The notes beneath the pieces are model-generated. The model had not been told where the DNA came from. It searched no databases and saw nothing but the letters and a program-made list of their open reading frames with translations. Position numbers and translations under genes: made by a program. From Mesorhizobium huakuii (GTDB lineage Bacteria > Pseudomonadota > Alphaproteobacteria > Rhizobiales > Rhizobiaceae): a stretch of 64,000 nt of DNA. Each line of letters begins with the position of its first letter. Within the stretch, counting starts at the first letter, position 1. The stretch lies in the NCBI RefSeq assembly GCF_030160235.1, contig NZ_BSNY01000051.1:144103-208102 (forward strand). The letters are read 5' to 3'. Shown in pieces: positions 16,536 to 24,957 of this stretch.

Positions 16536-18044
16536 ATGCATTTCTCCCCTGACCGGCCAGCGTTCTTCGTCAATCCGGACTACCGGCCGATGGCCGGTGC
16601 AAACAAAGCAGTGATCGATCCGGCCACGCTGGAAACCGTCGGCGCCATCACCGCGGCCGGCGATGGCGAGATCGACGCTACGCTCACCGCCGCGACCAAG
16701 GCGCAGGCGACCTGGAAAAAGCTAGACGCCAAGAGCCGGGCCAGGCATCTGCATGCCGTCGCCAACGCCATCGAGGCGGCCGATTTCACGCGCTGCGCCG
16801 AGCTGATGGTGCGCGAGATGGGCAAGCCCTATCCGGAAGCGATCGGCGAGATCGCCAATTGCGCGCCGATCTTCCGCTACTATGCCGAGATGGCGCGCGA
16901 CGATGCCGGCAAGATCGCCGGCACGACGCAGACCGGTTCCTTCCAATATGCCCGCTACGAGCCCTATGGCGTCTCCGTCCACATCATGCCGTACAATTTT
17001 CCGATCCTGCTGATGTGCTGGACCGTCGCGGCATCGCTTGCCGCGGGCAATGCCTGCATCATCAAGCCGGCCGAGGCGACGACGCTATCGACCCTGGAGT
17101 ACATGACCGTGTTCCGTTCTCTGCCGGAAGGCCTGGTCTCCTGCCTGCCGGGCGGCGCGGCCACGGCGCAGGCGCTGATCACTTCCGACCGCACCCATGC
17201 CGTCGCCTTCACCGGCTCGGTCGCCGCCGGCAAGGCGGTGGCGGTCGCCTGCGCCGAGCGCATGAAGCCTTGCGTCATCGAGGCCGGCGGCAGCGATCCG
17301 CTGATCATCAGCGAACATGCCCCGCTCGAGGTCGCGGCAGCCGGCAGCGTCACCGCAGCCTTCCATCTCACCGGCCAGGTCTGCACTTCGGCCGAGCGCT
17401 TCTTCGTCGTCGATGCCGTTCATGACCGCTTCGTCGACCTGTTCGCCGACAGGACACGCGCGCTGCGCATCGGCAACGGCATGGACAAGACCGAGATCGG
17501 TCCGCTGGTCAGCGAAGCGGCTCGGGCCAAGGTCATGCGTCTTGTCGACGACGCCATTGCCCATGGCGCCAAGGCCGTCACCGGTGGACGCATCCCGCCG
17601 TCGCACAACACCGGCTGGTTCTACGAACCGACGATCCTGACCGGCGTCACCCCTGATATGGCGATCGTGCGCGAAGAGTGTTTCGGCCCGGTCGCCGCCA
17701 TCTGCCGGGTGAGGGATTTCGACGAGGCGATCCGGCTCGCCAATGACAGCCCGTTCGGGCTCGGCGCCTCGGTGTTCACCACGGATCTCGCCGAAGCGCA
17801 TGAGGCGGCCGAGCGGCTGGAGGCCGGCATGGTCTGGGTCAACAACCCGCTGATCGACAATGACGCCCTGCCGTTCGGCGGCTGGAAGGCCTCAGGCCTC
17901 GGCCGTGCACTCGGCCGCCAGGGTCTCGATGCTTTCCGCCGTTCCAAGATGGTCATCATCGACCACAAGCCGGCGATCCAGGACTGGTGGTATCCCTATC
18001 CCGACAGCTGGTTCCGCGAGGCCGGCGGCCGCAAGCACGTGTGA
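16536..18044 (+). CDS. NAD(P)-dependent aldehyde dehydrogenase
   Basis: A 502-residue aldehyde dehydrogenase, the usual family length. The catalytic cysteine is in HLTGQVCTSAERFFV, and the general-base glutamate is in VIEAGGSDPLI, replacing the commoner ELGG. The coenzyme loop reads VAFTGSVAAGKAV. In a Puu-type pathway this step would oxidise the aldehyde made by the FAD oxidase (the role of PuuC, or a succinate-semialdehyde dehydrogenase). The AAGGAGG ribosome site precedes the ATG. It appears to be the last gene of the importer-glycosyltransferase-cupin run. Substrate is inferred from context. Confidence 0.86.
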   Translation: MHFSPDRPAFFVNPDYRPMAGANKAVIDPATLETVGAITAAGDGEIDATLTAATKAQATWKKLDAKSRARHLHAVANAIEAADFTRCAELMVREMGKPYPEAIGEIANCAPIFRYYAEMARDDAGKIAGTTQTGSFQYARYEPYGVSVHIMPYNFPILLMCWTVAASLAAGNACIIKPAEATTLSTLEYMTVFRSLPEGLVSCLPGGAATAQALITSDRTHAVAFTGSVAAGKAVAVACAERMKPCVIEAGGSDPLIISEHAPLEVAAAGSVTAAFHLTGQVCTSAERFFVVDAVHDRFVDLFADRTRALRIGNGMDKTEIGPLVSEAARAKVMRLVDDAIAHGAKAVTGGRIPPSHNTGWFYEPTILTGVTPDMAIVREECFGPVAAICRVRDFDEAIRLANDSPFGLGASVFTTDLAEAHEAAERLEAGMVWVNNPLIDNDALPFGGWKASGLGRALGRQGLDAFRRSKMVIIDHKPAIQDWWYPYPDSWFREAGGRKHV

Positions 18045-18083
18045 GGGAATGGCGCGCGGCGACACCGCGCGGCTCGACAAGGT

Positions 18084-20150
18084 TTACGCCTCGGGGTCCC
18101 AGGAGCCGGTCTCGACCATCCGCTTCAGCAACGGGGCCGGCATGAACACATCCTTGCCGGTCCGCTGGTGCCAGTGATCGAGCCGTTCGACGATCCTGGC
18201 CGCCCCTTCGAGACCGGCCCAGAACATCGGGCCACCCTTGCCGATGGGGAAACCGTAGCCATTGACCCAGACGACATCTATGTCCGAAGCACGGGCCGCG
18301 ATCTTCTCCTCGAGGATCTTCGCCCCTTCATTGACCAGGGGATAGAGCGTGCGCTCGATGATCTCTTGCGCACCGATCGCACGCGGCGTGATGCCACGCT
18401 CAGCCGCCTTTTCACGGATCAGTGCCTCGACCTCGGGATCGGGAACGCCCGCCCGCGCGCCGGCCTCGTAGAGATAGAAACCCCGGCCGGTCTTCTGGCC
18501 GAAACGCCCCTGTTCGCACAGCGTATCGGCGATGACGGCCGTCAGGCCGCGCGCCTTGCGGTTGCGCCAGCCAATGTCGAGCCCGGCGAGATCGCCCATC
18601 TGGAACGGCCCCATCGGCCAGCCGAATTCGGTGAAGGCCTTGTCGATCTGGCTGGGTGTCGCACCCTCGAGCAGCAACGCTTCCGATTCCGAGCCGCGCG
18701 CGGCCAGCATGCGGTTGCCGACGAAGCCATGGCAGACACCGACGACGACCGCCACCTTGCCGATCCGCCGCGCGAGGTCGACGACGGTCGCCAGCGCATC
18801 CGGCGCGGTCTTGTCGGCCCGCACGATCTCCAAGAGCTTCATGACATTGGCTGGCGAGAAGAAATGCAGGCCGAGCACGTCCTGCGGCCGCGAGATCGAG
18901 CCGGCGATTTCATTGATGTCGAGATAGGACGTGTTGGTGGCAAGGATGGCGCCCGGTTTGGCGACGGCATCCAGCTTGCCGAAAACCTCCTTCTTCACCG
19001 CCATATCCTCGAACACCGCCTCGATGATCAGGTCGCACTCGGCAAGATCGGCATAGTCGGTCGAGCCCTTGAACCGGGCGAGCCGTTGATGCTTGGCGTC
19101 TTCGGTCAGGGAACCGCGCGAAACGGAAACGGCGTAGTTCTTCTCGATCATGCCCAGCCCGCGCTGCAACGCTTCCATGCTGGTTTCCAGCAAGGTGACC
19201 GGAAAGCCGCCATTGGCGAAGGCCATGGCGATGCCTCCGCCCATGGTGCCGGCGCCGATGACGCCGACGCGGGCGATCCGGCGCTTGGGCGTGTCCTTGC
19301 CGGGAAGCTTTGCCGCCTCGCGTTCGGCGAAGAACAGGTGGCGTTGCGCCCGCGACTGGTCGCTGGCGACGAGTTTCGCGAATAGCGCGCGCTCCGCCGC
19401 CAACGCTTCGTCGAAGGGCAGCGTGACGGCATTGCGCACCGCTTGCGCACAGGCAACCGGCGCTTCGAGCCCGCGCGCCTTCCTGGCGAGGTCCGCCGCC
19501 TCGGCATCGAAAGCCACGAGATCGGTTTCCCCGAGATCCTCATCGCGATCGCGCACCGGCGTGAACGGACCACCCTTGCGGGCGATTTCCCGGGCGAAGT
19601 TCACGGCATGCGTGGTCAGATCGCCCTCGAAAATGGCATCGACCAGACCGGCTTCATGCGCCTCGGACGCGCCGATCGGCGAACCCGAGACAATCATCTT
19701 CAGCGCCTTCGCCGCCCCAACAAGACGCGGCAGCCGCACCGTGCCACCACCGCCCGGCAGCAGGCCAAGTTTGACCTCGGGCAGGCCGAGCTTGGCGCCG
19801 GCGTCGGCAACGCGGAAATGGCAGCCCAGCGCCAGTTCCAGCCCGCCGCCGAGCGCGGTGCCGTGGATCGCGGCGACGGTCGGTTTGGCGATGGTTTCCA
19901 GCATCGCCACGACGGCGCGCAGATCGGGTTGCCGTACCGGCTTGCCGAATTCGGTGATGTCGGCACCCGCGACGAAGGTCCGTCCGGCGCAGGCAATCAC
20001 GATTGCCGCCACCGAAGCGTCATCGCGCAAGTCGACAAGCGCCTGCATCAGCGGCTCGCGGACATGGAAACTCAGCGCGTTGACCGGCGGGTTGTCGATG
20101 GTGACGATGGCGACGCCATTCTCGTTCACGACGCTGACGGAATTGGACAA
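18084..20150 (-). CDS. fadJ: Bifunctional enoyl-CoA hydratase / 3-hydroxyacyl-CoA dehydrogenase
   Basis: A 688-residue beta-oxidation enzyme. The N-terminal crotonase domain (about 1-190) has the oxyanion-hole motifs AGRTFVAGADITEFG and GGGLELALGCHFRVA. The NAD-binding dehydrogenase domain begins about 293 with GVIGAGTMGGGIAMAFANGG and contains LGLHFFSPANVMKLLEIV. The C-terminal half has a second dehydrogenase helical domain. The start is TTG at 20150, backed by GGAGGG six bases upstream. It converges on the aldehyde dehydrogenase gene. Length and lack of a long N-terminal extension suit FadJ-like proteins of rhizobia rather than FadB. Precise acyl chain length is unknown. Confidence 0.88.
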   Translation of the reverse strand: MSNSVSVVNENGVAIVTIDNPPVNALSFHVREPLMQALVDLRDDASVAAIVIACAGRTFVAGADITEFGKPVRQPDLRAVVAMLETIAKPTVAAIHGTALGGGLELALGCHFRVADAGAKLGLPEVKLGLLPGGGGTVRLPRLVGAAKALKMIVSGSPIGASEAHEAGLVDAIFEGDLTTHAVNFAREIARKGGPFTPVRDRDEDLGETDLVAFDAEAADLARKARGLEAPVACAQAVRNAVTLPFDEALAAERALFAKLVASDQSRAQRHLFFAEREAAKLPGKDTPKRRIARVGVIGAGTMGGGIAMAFANGGFPVTLLETSMEALQRGLGMIEKNYAVSVSRGSLTEDAKHQRLARFKGSTDYADLAECDLIIEAVFEDMAVKKEVFGKLDAVAKPGAILATNTSYLDINEIAGSISRPQDVLGLHFFSPANVMKLLEIVRADKTAPDALATVVDLARRIGKVAVVVGVCHGFVGNRMLAARGSESEALLLEGATPSQIDKAFTEFGWPMGPFQMGDLAGLDIGWRNRKARGLTAVIADTLCEQGRFGQKTGRGFYLYEAGARAGVPDPEVEALIREKAAERGITPRAIGAQEIIERTLYPLVNEGAKILEEKIAARASDIDVVWVNGYGFPIGKGGPMFWAGLEGAARIVERLDHWHQRTGKDVFMPAPLLKRMVETGSWDPEA

Positions 20151-20281
20151 GCAGAGCCCTCCCGGGACCGACTGAGATCGCGGAAGGGTTTACTAGGCCG
20201 CGCCGCGAATGGGAACCCGCTGTTGGGCTGGCCTAACGATTGTCCGGGGGGCTCAGCGTCGATGCGTCGTGATCCTTCACA

Positions 20282-21229
20282 CTACCGCACCGCCTTCTCC
20301 CCACCCGCCGCCGTAATGACGCCGACAATGATCAGTCCGGTCAGCAGCAGCCGCACGCCGGCGCTGACGCCGAACGTGTTGAGCATGGTGAGCAGCAGCA
20401 CCAGAAACAGCGCCGCGCCCCACACGCCGGGGACATTGGCCTTGCCGCCGGCGACCGACGTGCCGCCGATGACGACCACGGCGATCGAGGCGAGCAGGTA
20501 TTCATTGCCGATATCGACATTGGCGCCGCGGAAATAGCCGGCGAGAAGGGCGCCATCGATGCCGCCAAGCGTGCCCGACAGCGTGTAGGTGAGGAAGCGG
20601 ATGCGGCCGACATTGACGCCGGCGAGCCATGCGGCGCGGATGTTCTGACCGATCGCCAGCACCGAGCGGCCATAGATCATGCGCTGCAAGGCGATGGCCG
20701 CGCCGATGGTGAACAGCACGGTCAGCACCGCCAGCACGGGAATGCCCAGGATCTGCCAGTTGGTGAAATCGGCGAAGCCCGGCGGCGGCTTGATCTGCAG
20801 CCCACGGCCATAGCTGATGTCGATCGACTGGATGATGAAGCTTGCCGACAGCGTGGCGATGATCGGCGGAATGCGCAGCGCCCAGATCAGCAGATAGTTG
20901 ACCGCGCCGATCGCCGCGCCGCAGGCGAGCGCGGCCAGAAGGCCGACCACGATCATGGAATCGCTGCCGGCCATCACCTTCATGGCGACGGCGCTGGCCA
21001 AGCCGATATTGGCAGGCAGCGACAGGTCGACATTGCCCGGGCCGAGCGTGATGACGAACATCTGGCCGACACCGACGATGACCGTGAACACGGCGAGCGA
21101 CAACGCCGCCGTGACCATGCCGCCGGCGCCATAGCCGCCGGTGAAGGCGATCGTGGCCAGCCACACGACGAGCGCGCCGAGGAACGACCATACCCAGGGC
21201 TTGCCGGCCAGCGATCGAACCAAAATCAT
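20282..21229 (-). CDS. Sugar ABC transporter permease (RbsC-like), second permease
   Basis: A 315-residue inner-membrane permease of the ribose/xylose family, with about eight to ten hydrophobic helices. The family loop reads VVVIGGTSVAGGKANVPGVW. It lies three bases after the paralogous permease and is the last gene of binding protein-ATPase-permease-permease on the minus strand. The importer therefore uses two different permease subunits, as in autoinducer-2 and some pentose systems. The sugar cannot be told. Confidence 0.85.
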   Translation of the reverse strand: MILVRSLAGKPWVWSFLGALVVWLATIAFTGGYGAGGMVTAALSLAVFTVIVGVGQMFVITLGPGNVDLSLPANIGLASAVAMKVMAGSDSMIVVGLLAALACGAAIGAVNYLLIWALRIPPIIATLSASFIIQSIDISYGRGLQIKPPPGFADFTNWQILGIPVLAVLTVLFTIGAAIALQRMIYGRSVLAIGQNIRAAWLAGVNVGRIRFLTYTLSGTLGGIDGALLAGYFRGANVDIGNEYLLASIAVVVIGGTSVAGGKANVPGVWGAALFLVLLLTMLNTFGVSAGVRLLLTGLIIVGVITAAGGEKAVR

Positions 21230-21232
21230 CGC

Positions 21233-22213
21233 TCACCTCTCCTTGCGGCTGATCAGCACGCGCGCCGCCAGCACGATGATCAGGATGGCGCCGTTGGCGG
21301 CCACCTGCCAGTCCGGCGGAATGTGCATGAAGGTGAGCAGCGGCGAGGCCGCCAGCGCCAGTGTCAGCGCGCCGATCACCGCGCCGATCGGCGATACCCG
21401 GCCGCCGACGAATTCACCGCCGCCGAGGATCACGCCGGCGATCGAAAGCAGCGTATAGCCATTGCCGATATTGGCGTCGGCCGAGGTGGTGATGCCGATC
21501 AGCGCCATGCCGGACAACACGCCGAACAGGCCGGCCAGCGCAAACAGCACGATCTTGGTCTTCAGCAGCGACCAGCCGGCGCGCTTGAGCGCGGCCGGAT
21601 TGCCGCCGGAACCGCGCAGGATCACGCCATAGGAGGTGCGCATCAGGCCGAAATGGACGACGAGCCCGATCAGCAGCGCCGCGATGATCGGGAAGGGAAT
21701 GAGAGGCGGCTTGAACGACATGATCGCCAGCAGCCAGTCCGGCGCCTTGCCGCCGGGCTTGGGCAGGACGAGGATGGCCAGCCCCTGCCAGACGAAACTC
21801 ATGCCGAGCGTCACCACGATCGACGGCAGATTGCGCAGATGGATCAGCGCGCCGAGCAGCGCATAGACGCCGATCGAGCCGAGCAGGATGGCGACGCCGA
21901 TGAGCGGCGCGTCCTTCAGCCAGGTGGCGGTGACGCAGCCGACGAAACCGACGAAGGTGCCGATCGACAGGTCGAGCTCATTGCCTGAAATGACGAACAT
22001 CTGCGCGATCGTCGCCAGCGCGATCGGGATCGCCAGGTTCAGCATCAGGCTGAAGCCGAAATAGCTGATGGCGCGCGGGTTGAGCCAGGCGATGGCGGCG
22101 AGCACCAACGCCAGCGACAGCGCCGGCAGCAGCCCGCGCAGCAGGCGGGCACGGGCAAGCGCGCCACGCTCGGCGGAGCTCCTGGCGGTGGTGTCGAGGC
22201 TGGCGGCGGTCAT
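21233..22213 (-). CDS. Sugar ABC transporter permease (RbsC-like), first permease
   Basis: A 326-residue inner-membrane permease paralogous to its neighbour. It contains QMFVISGNELDLSIGTFVGF and the VILGGGEFVGGRVSPIGAV loop typical of RbsC-type subunits. It begins one base after the ATPase stop, so the genes are coupled. It presumably forms a heterodimer with the product of 20282-21229. Arginine-rich ends at both termini fit cytoplasmic ends. Confidence 0.86.
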   Translation of the reverse strand: MTAASLDTTARSSAERGALARARLLRGLLPALSLALVLAAIAWLNPRAISYFGFSLMLNLAIPIALATIAQMFVISGNELDLSIGTFVGFVGCVTATWLKDAPLIGVAILLGSIGVYALLGALIHLRNLPSIVVTLGMSFVWQGLAILVLPKPGGKAPDWLLAIMSFKPPLIPFPIIAALLIGLVVHFGLMRTSYGVILRGSGGNPAALKRAGWSLLKTKIVLFALAGLFGVLSGMALIGITTSADANIGNGYTLLSIAGVILGGGEFVGGRVSPIGAVIGALTLALAASPLLTFMHIPPDWQVAANGAILIIVLAARVLISRKER

Positions 22214-22214
22214 C

Positions 22215-23684
22215 TCAGGCCGCGTCGCCGAACGAGGACTGGATGATCTTCTCTTCGGTCAATTCGTCGCGACCCAGATTGGCGACGATGCGGCCGTTCT
22301 TGAAGACATAGACATGGTCGCAATTGTCGAGTTCCTCGGTTTCCGTGGTGTACCAGAGGAAGGTGCGGCCGCGGCCGGCCTCCTCGCGCACAAGGTCGTA
22401 GACTTCCAGCTTGGTGCCGATGTCGACGCCGCGCATCGGATCGTCCATCAGCACGATCTGGGCGTCGGAGCCGAGCGCGCGGGCAAACAGCGCCTTCTGC
22501 TGGTTGCCGCCCGACAGCGAGAAGATGTTGTTGTTCATGTCGGGCGTGCGGATGCCGATCTTCTTTTGCCAGAACTGGGCCAACTCGGCCTCGCGCCGCG
22601 GCGAGATCAGCAGCCCGTTGCGCAGGCGCGCCAGCGAGCGGATGCCGATGTTCTCGGCGATCGACCATTGCGGGAAAATGCCGTCCGACTGGCGGTCGCC
22701 GGCGACCAGCGCCACCGGCGCGGTCACCTCGATGCCGGTCCTGGCGCGGGAAGCAGCAGCGAAAATCGCCAGCAAAAGGTCGGTCTGGCCGTGTCCCGCC
22801 AGCCCGGCAAGGCCGATGATCTCGCCGGCGCGGGCGACAAGGTCGGCGCCGTCCTTCTGCGCGGCGGGGCGCGCCCGCACCCGCAACGGGCCGGCTGCCG
22901 GCTTGGCGGCGGCAATCTCGGCGGCGATCTTCTGGCGCGCCTCCGCCCCGCCCATCGCCGTCACCAGCCGGTCGCGGTCGAAGGCATTCGCCGCGTCGGC
23001 GACGACCACCTTGCCGTCGCGCATCACCACGATGCGGTCGGCATTTCTGAGCACCTCGCCCAGCACATGCGAGATCAGGATGCAGCTCTTGCCGCCGGCA
23101 ATGAAGCGGCGCACGAAGGCCAGCAACTGGCCGGCCGTGTGCGCGTCGAGCGACGAGGTCGGCTCGTCGAGGATCACGAGGTCGAGCCTATCCTGCGTCA
23201 CCGTGAAGGCGCGCGCCACCTCGACCATCTGGCGCCGGCCGATCGACAGGTCGCCGACAATGTCCCAGGCCGAAATGCCATGATCCGGAAAGATCTCGTC
23301 GAGCTTGGCGGTGATCAGCGCGGCCGCCTTGCGCCGCCAGCCGAGACCCGAAAGCGAGGCGTGGTTGATGCGCGTGTTTTCGGCGACGCTGAGATTGGGG
23401 CACAGCGACAGTTCCTGGAACACGCAGCGTATGCCGAGCTTTTGCGCCCGCGACACCGAGTAGTTGTCCTCGATGCCGCCATGCACGCCGATCTTGCCAC
23501 TGTCGGGCGTCAGCGTGCCCGCCACCATGTGCATCAGCGTCGATTTGCCGGCGCCATTGTGGCCGACGAGGCCGACGCATTCGCCGGGCCGGACATGGAA
23601 GTCCACGCCGCCCAGCGCGCGAACGGCGCCGAAATGTTTTTCGGCGCCGTTCAGTCTGATGATGTCGGCGTTCCCTTCAGGCAT
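22215..23684 (-). CDS. Sugar ABC transporter ATP-binding protein (RbsA-like)
   Basis: A 489-residue tandem ATPase. The first domain is canonical: Walker A GHNGAGKST, signature LSIGRRQ, Walker B LVILDEP. The second has a degenerate Walker A (GLAGHGQTDLL) but keeps LSGGNQQKA and IVLMDDPMRG, as is usual in RbsA/MglA proteins. The ATG at 23684 (MPEGNADIIRLNGAEKHFGA) is the family-like start; the longer frame upstream overlaps nothing useful. It follows the binding-protein gene by 49 bases and is coupled to the first permease. It powers sugar uptake. Confidence 0.88.
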   Translation of the reverse strand: MPEGNADIIRLNGAEKHFGAVRALGGVDFHVRPGECVGLVGHNGAGKSTLMHMVAGTLTPDSGKIGVHGGIEDNYSVSRAQKLGIRCVFQELSLCPNLSVAENTRINHASLSGLGWRRKAAALITAKLDEIFPDHGISAWDIVGDLSIGRRQMVEVARAFTVTQDRLDLVILDEPTSSLDAHTAGQLLAFVRRFIAGGKSCILISHVLGEVLRNADRIVVMRDGKVVVADAANAFDRDRLVTAMGGAEARQKIAAEIAAAKPAAGPLRVRARPAAQKDGADLVARAGEIIGLAGLAGHGQTDLLLAIFAAASRARTGIEVTAPVALVAGDRQSDGIFPQWSIAENIGIRSLARLRNGLLISPRREAELAQFWQKKIGIRTPDMNNNIFSLSGGNQQKALFARALGSDAQIVLMDDPMRGVDIGTKLEVYDLVREEAGRGRTFLWYTTETEELDNCDHVYVFKNGRIVANLGRDELTEEKIIQSSFGDAA

Positions 23685-23733
23685 GCTCAACAATATCCGC
23701 GCGACGGTACGAAGGGCAACGCAAGCGCGACAT

Positions 23734-24753
23734 TCACTTGATGTTGGCCTTGATCGCCGCGAGGGCGTCTTCCTGCGTGTATTCGTGGGTGGCGACGCCG
23801 CCTTCCTTGATTTTCGGCAGGGCTGCCTCGAAGTCGTCCTGGGTGAAGGCCAGATACGGCACCAGCAGGTCGTGCGGGATATCCTTGCGGCCATCGAGCA
23901 CCTGCTGCGCCACCCAGAAGGCGAGCGACGACACGCCGGGCGCGATCGAGGCCGACCAGGTCTTGTAGCCGTCCTTGTCCTTCTGTTCCTTCCACCACTT
24001 CAGCTCGTCCTGCCGGTTGCCCATGATGATGGTCGGGCGCGGCTTGCCGGCGGCGGCGAAAGCCTGTGCGGCACCATAGCCGTCACCACCCTGGTCTACG
24101 ATGCCGACGACATCGGGCAATGAGGGCAGGATCGTCGCGACGGCTTTTTGCGCCGTCGTCTGGTCCCAATCGCCGGTCACCGAGCCGACGATCTTGAACT
24201 CGGGATGCGCGGCGACGCCTTCGAGGATGCCGGCATGGATGGCATCATCGATCGAGGTACCGGCCAGGCCGCGGATTTCCAGAAGGTTTCCGCCCTTGGG
24301 CTGGAACTTGGCCATCTGCTCGACTTCCTGCTTGCCCATGTCCTTGAAGTCGACGACGACGCGGTAGGCGCAGGGCTCGGTCACGGTGCCGTCGAAGGAG
24401 ACGACCGTGATGCCGGCATCGCAGGCCTGCTTGATGGCGCCGTTGAGCGCGTCCGGCGAGGCGGCGTTGATGACGATGGCGTCATAGCCCTGCAGGATCA
24501 GGTTCTGCACCTGGGCCGCCTGGGTCGGCACTTCCTTGTCGGCGGTGGTGAAGATGTCGGCCGCGCCGACGATCTTGTCGGCGACCGCCTTCTTGGTGAC
24601 GATGCCGTAGCTGTCGAGCATGGCCTGGCGCCACGAATTGCCGGCGTAGTTGTTGGAGAATGCGATCTTCTTGCCGCTGGTATCGGCAAGCGCCGTGCCC
24701 GATGCGAGCATCGCGGCAAGGGCACTCAGGACTAACAGTTTCTTCATGTTCAT
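23734..24753 (-). CDS. Sugar ABC transporter substrate-binding protein (RbsB-like)
   Basis: A periplasmic binding protein of about 339 residues with a Sec signal (KKLLVLSALAAMLASGTALA/DT). The mature part starts GKKIAFSNNYAGNSWRQ, followed by INAASPDALNGAIKQA and TVVSFDGTVTEP, the two-lobed ribose-binding type-1 fold. Two ATGs are possible: the one at 24753 has GGAGG only three bases away, and the third codon ATG at 24747 has better spacing. A palindromic operator overlaps its promoter. The ligand is unknown, but the neighbouring glucan and pentose-phosphate genes suggest a sugar. Confidence 0.86.
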   Translation of the reverse strand: MNMKKLLVLSALAAMLASGTALADTSGKKIAFSNNYAGNSWRQAMLDSYGIVTKKAVADKIVGAADIFTTADKEVPTQAAQVQNLILQGYDAIVINAASPDALNGAIKQACDAGITVVSFDGTVTEPCAYRVVVDFKDMGKQEVEQMAKFQPKGGNLLEIRGLAGTSIDDAIHAGILEGVAAHPEFKIVGSVTGDWDQTTAQKAVATILPSLPDVVGIVDQGGDGYGAAQAFAAAGKPRPTIIMGNRQDELKWWKEQKDKDGYKTWSASIAPGVSSLAFWVAQQVLDGRKDIPHDLLVPYLAFTQDDFEAALPKIKEGGVATHEYTQEDALAAIKANIK

Positions 24754-24825
24754 ACTCCTCCCAAGAGTTGCTGGTCGTGCGGATTTTAGGTGGAAAGGCG
24801 AGCCTGCGCTCCTGTTTTTTATCGA

Positions 24826-24862
24826 TTGTCAGACAAATGCAGATGGCGCGGCGGCCTGTCAA
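24826..24862 (-). promoter_or_regulatory. Candidate promoter and overlapping operator for the sugar importer
   Basis: On the minus strand TTGACA (24857-24862) is followed 17 bases later by a weak minus 10 box CATTTG (24834-24839). A perfect 11-base palindrome, TTGTCAGACAA (24826-24836), overlaps the minus 10 box. TTGTCNGACAA-like sites are typical of FadR/GntR-type repressors of sugar importers. A repressor here would block transcription of the binding protein gene. No cognate regulator gene lies nearby. Confidence 0.5.
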
Positions 24863-24957
24863 CTGCAATCCGCAAAGCCTGCCGATCAACTTGCGGTGCG
24901 CCAATTGAAAAGGTCTGGCTGGATGGGTAAGCCATGCGCACAGGAGGCCAAACAAAG

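Noticed and set aside
22068-23741. Long plus-strand open frame of 557 codons opposite the sugar ATPase gene
   Set aside because: It is the antisense of a clear ABC ATPase with intact motifs; its translation has no recognisable domain and is explained by high GC content.
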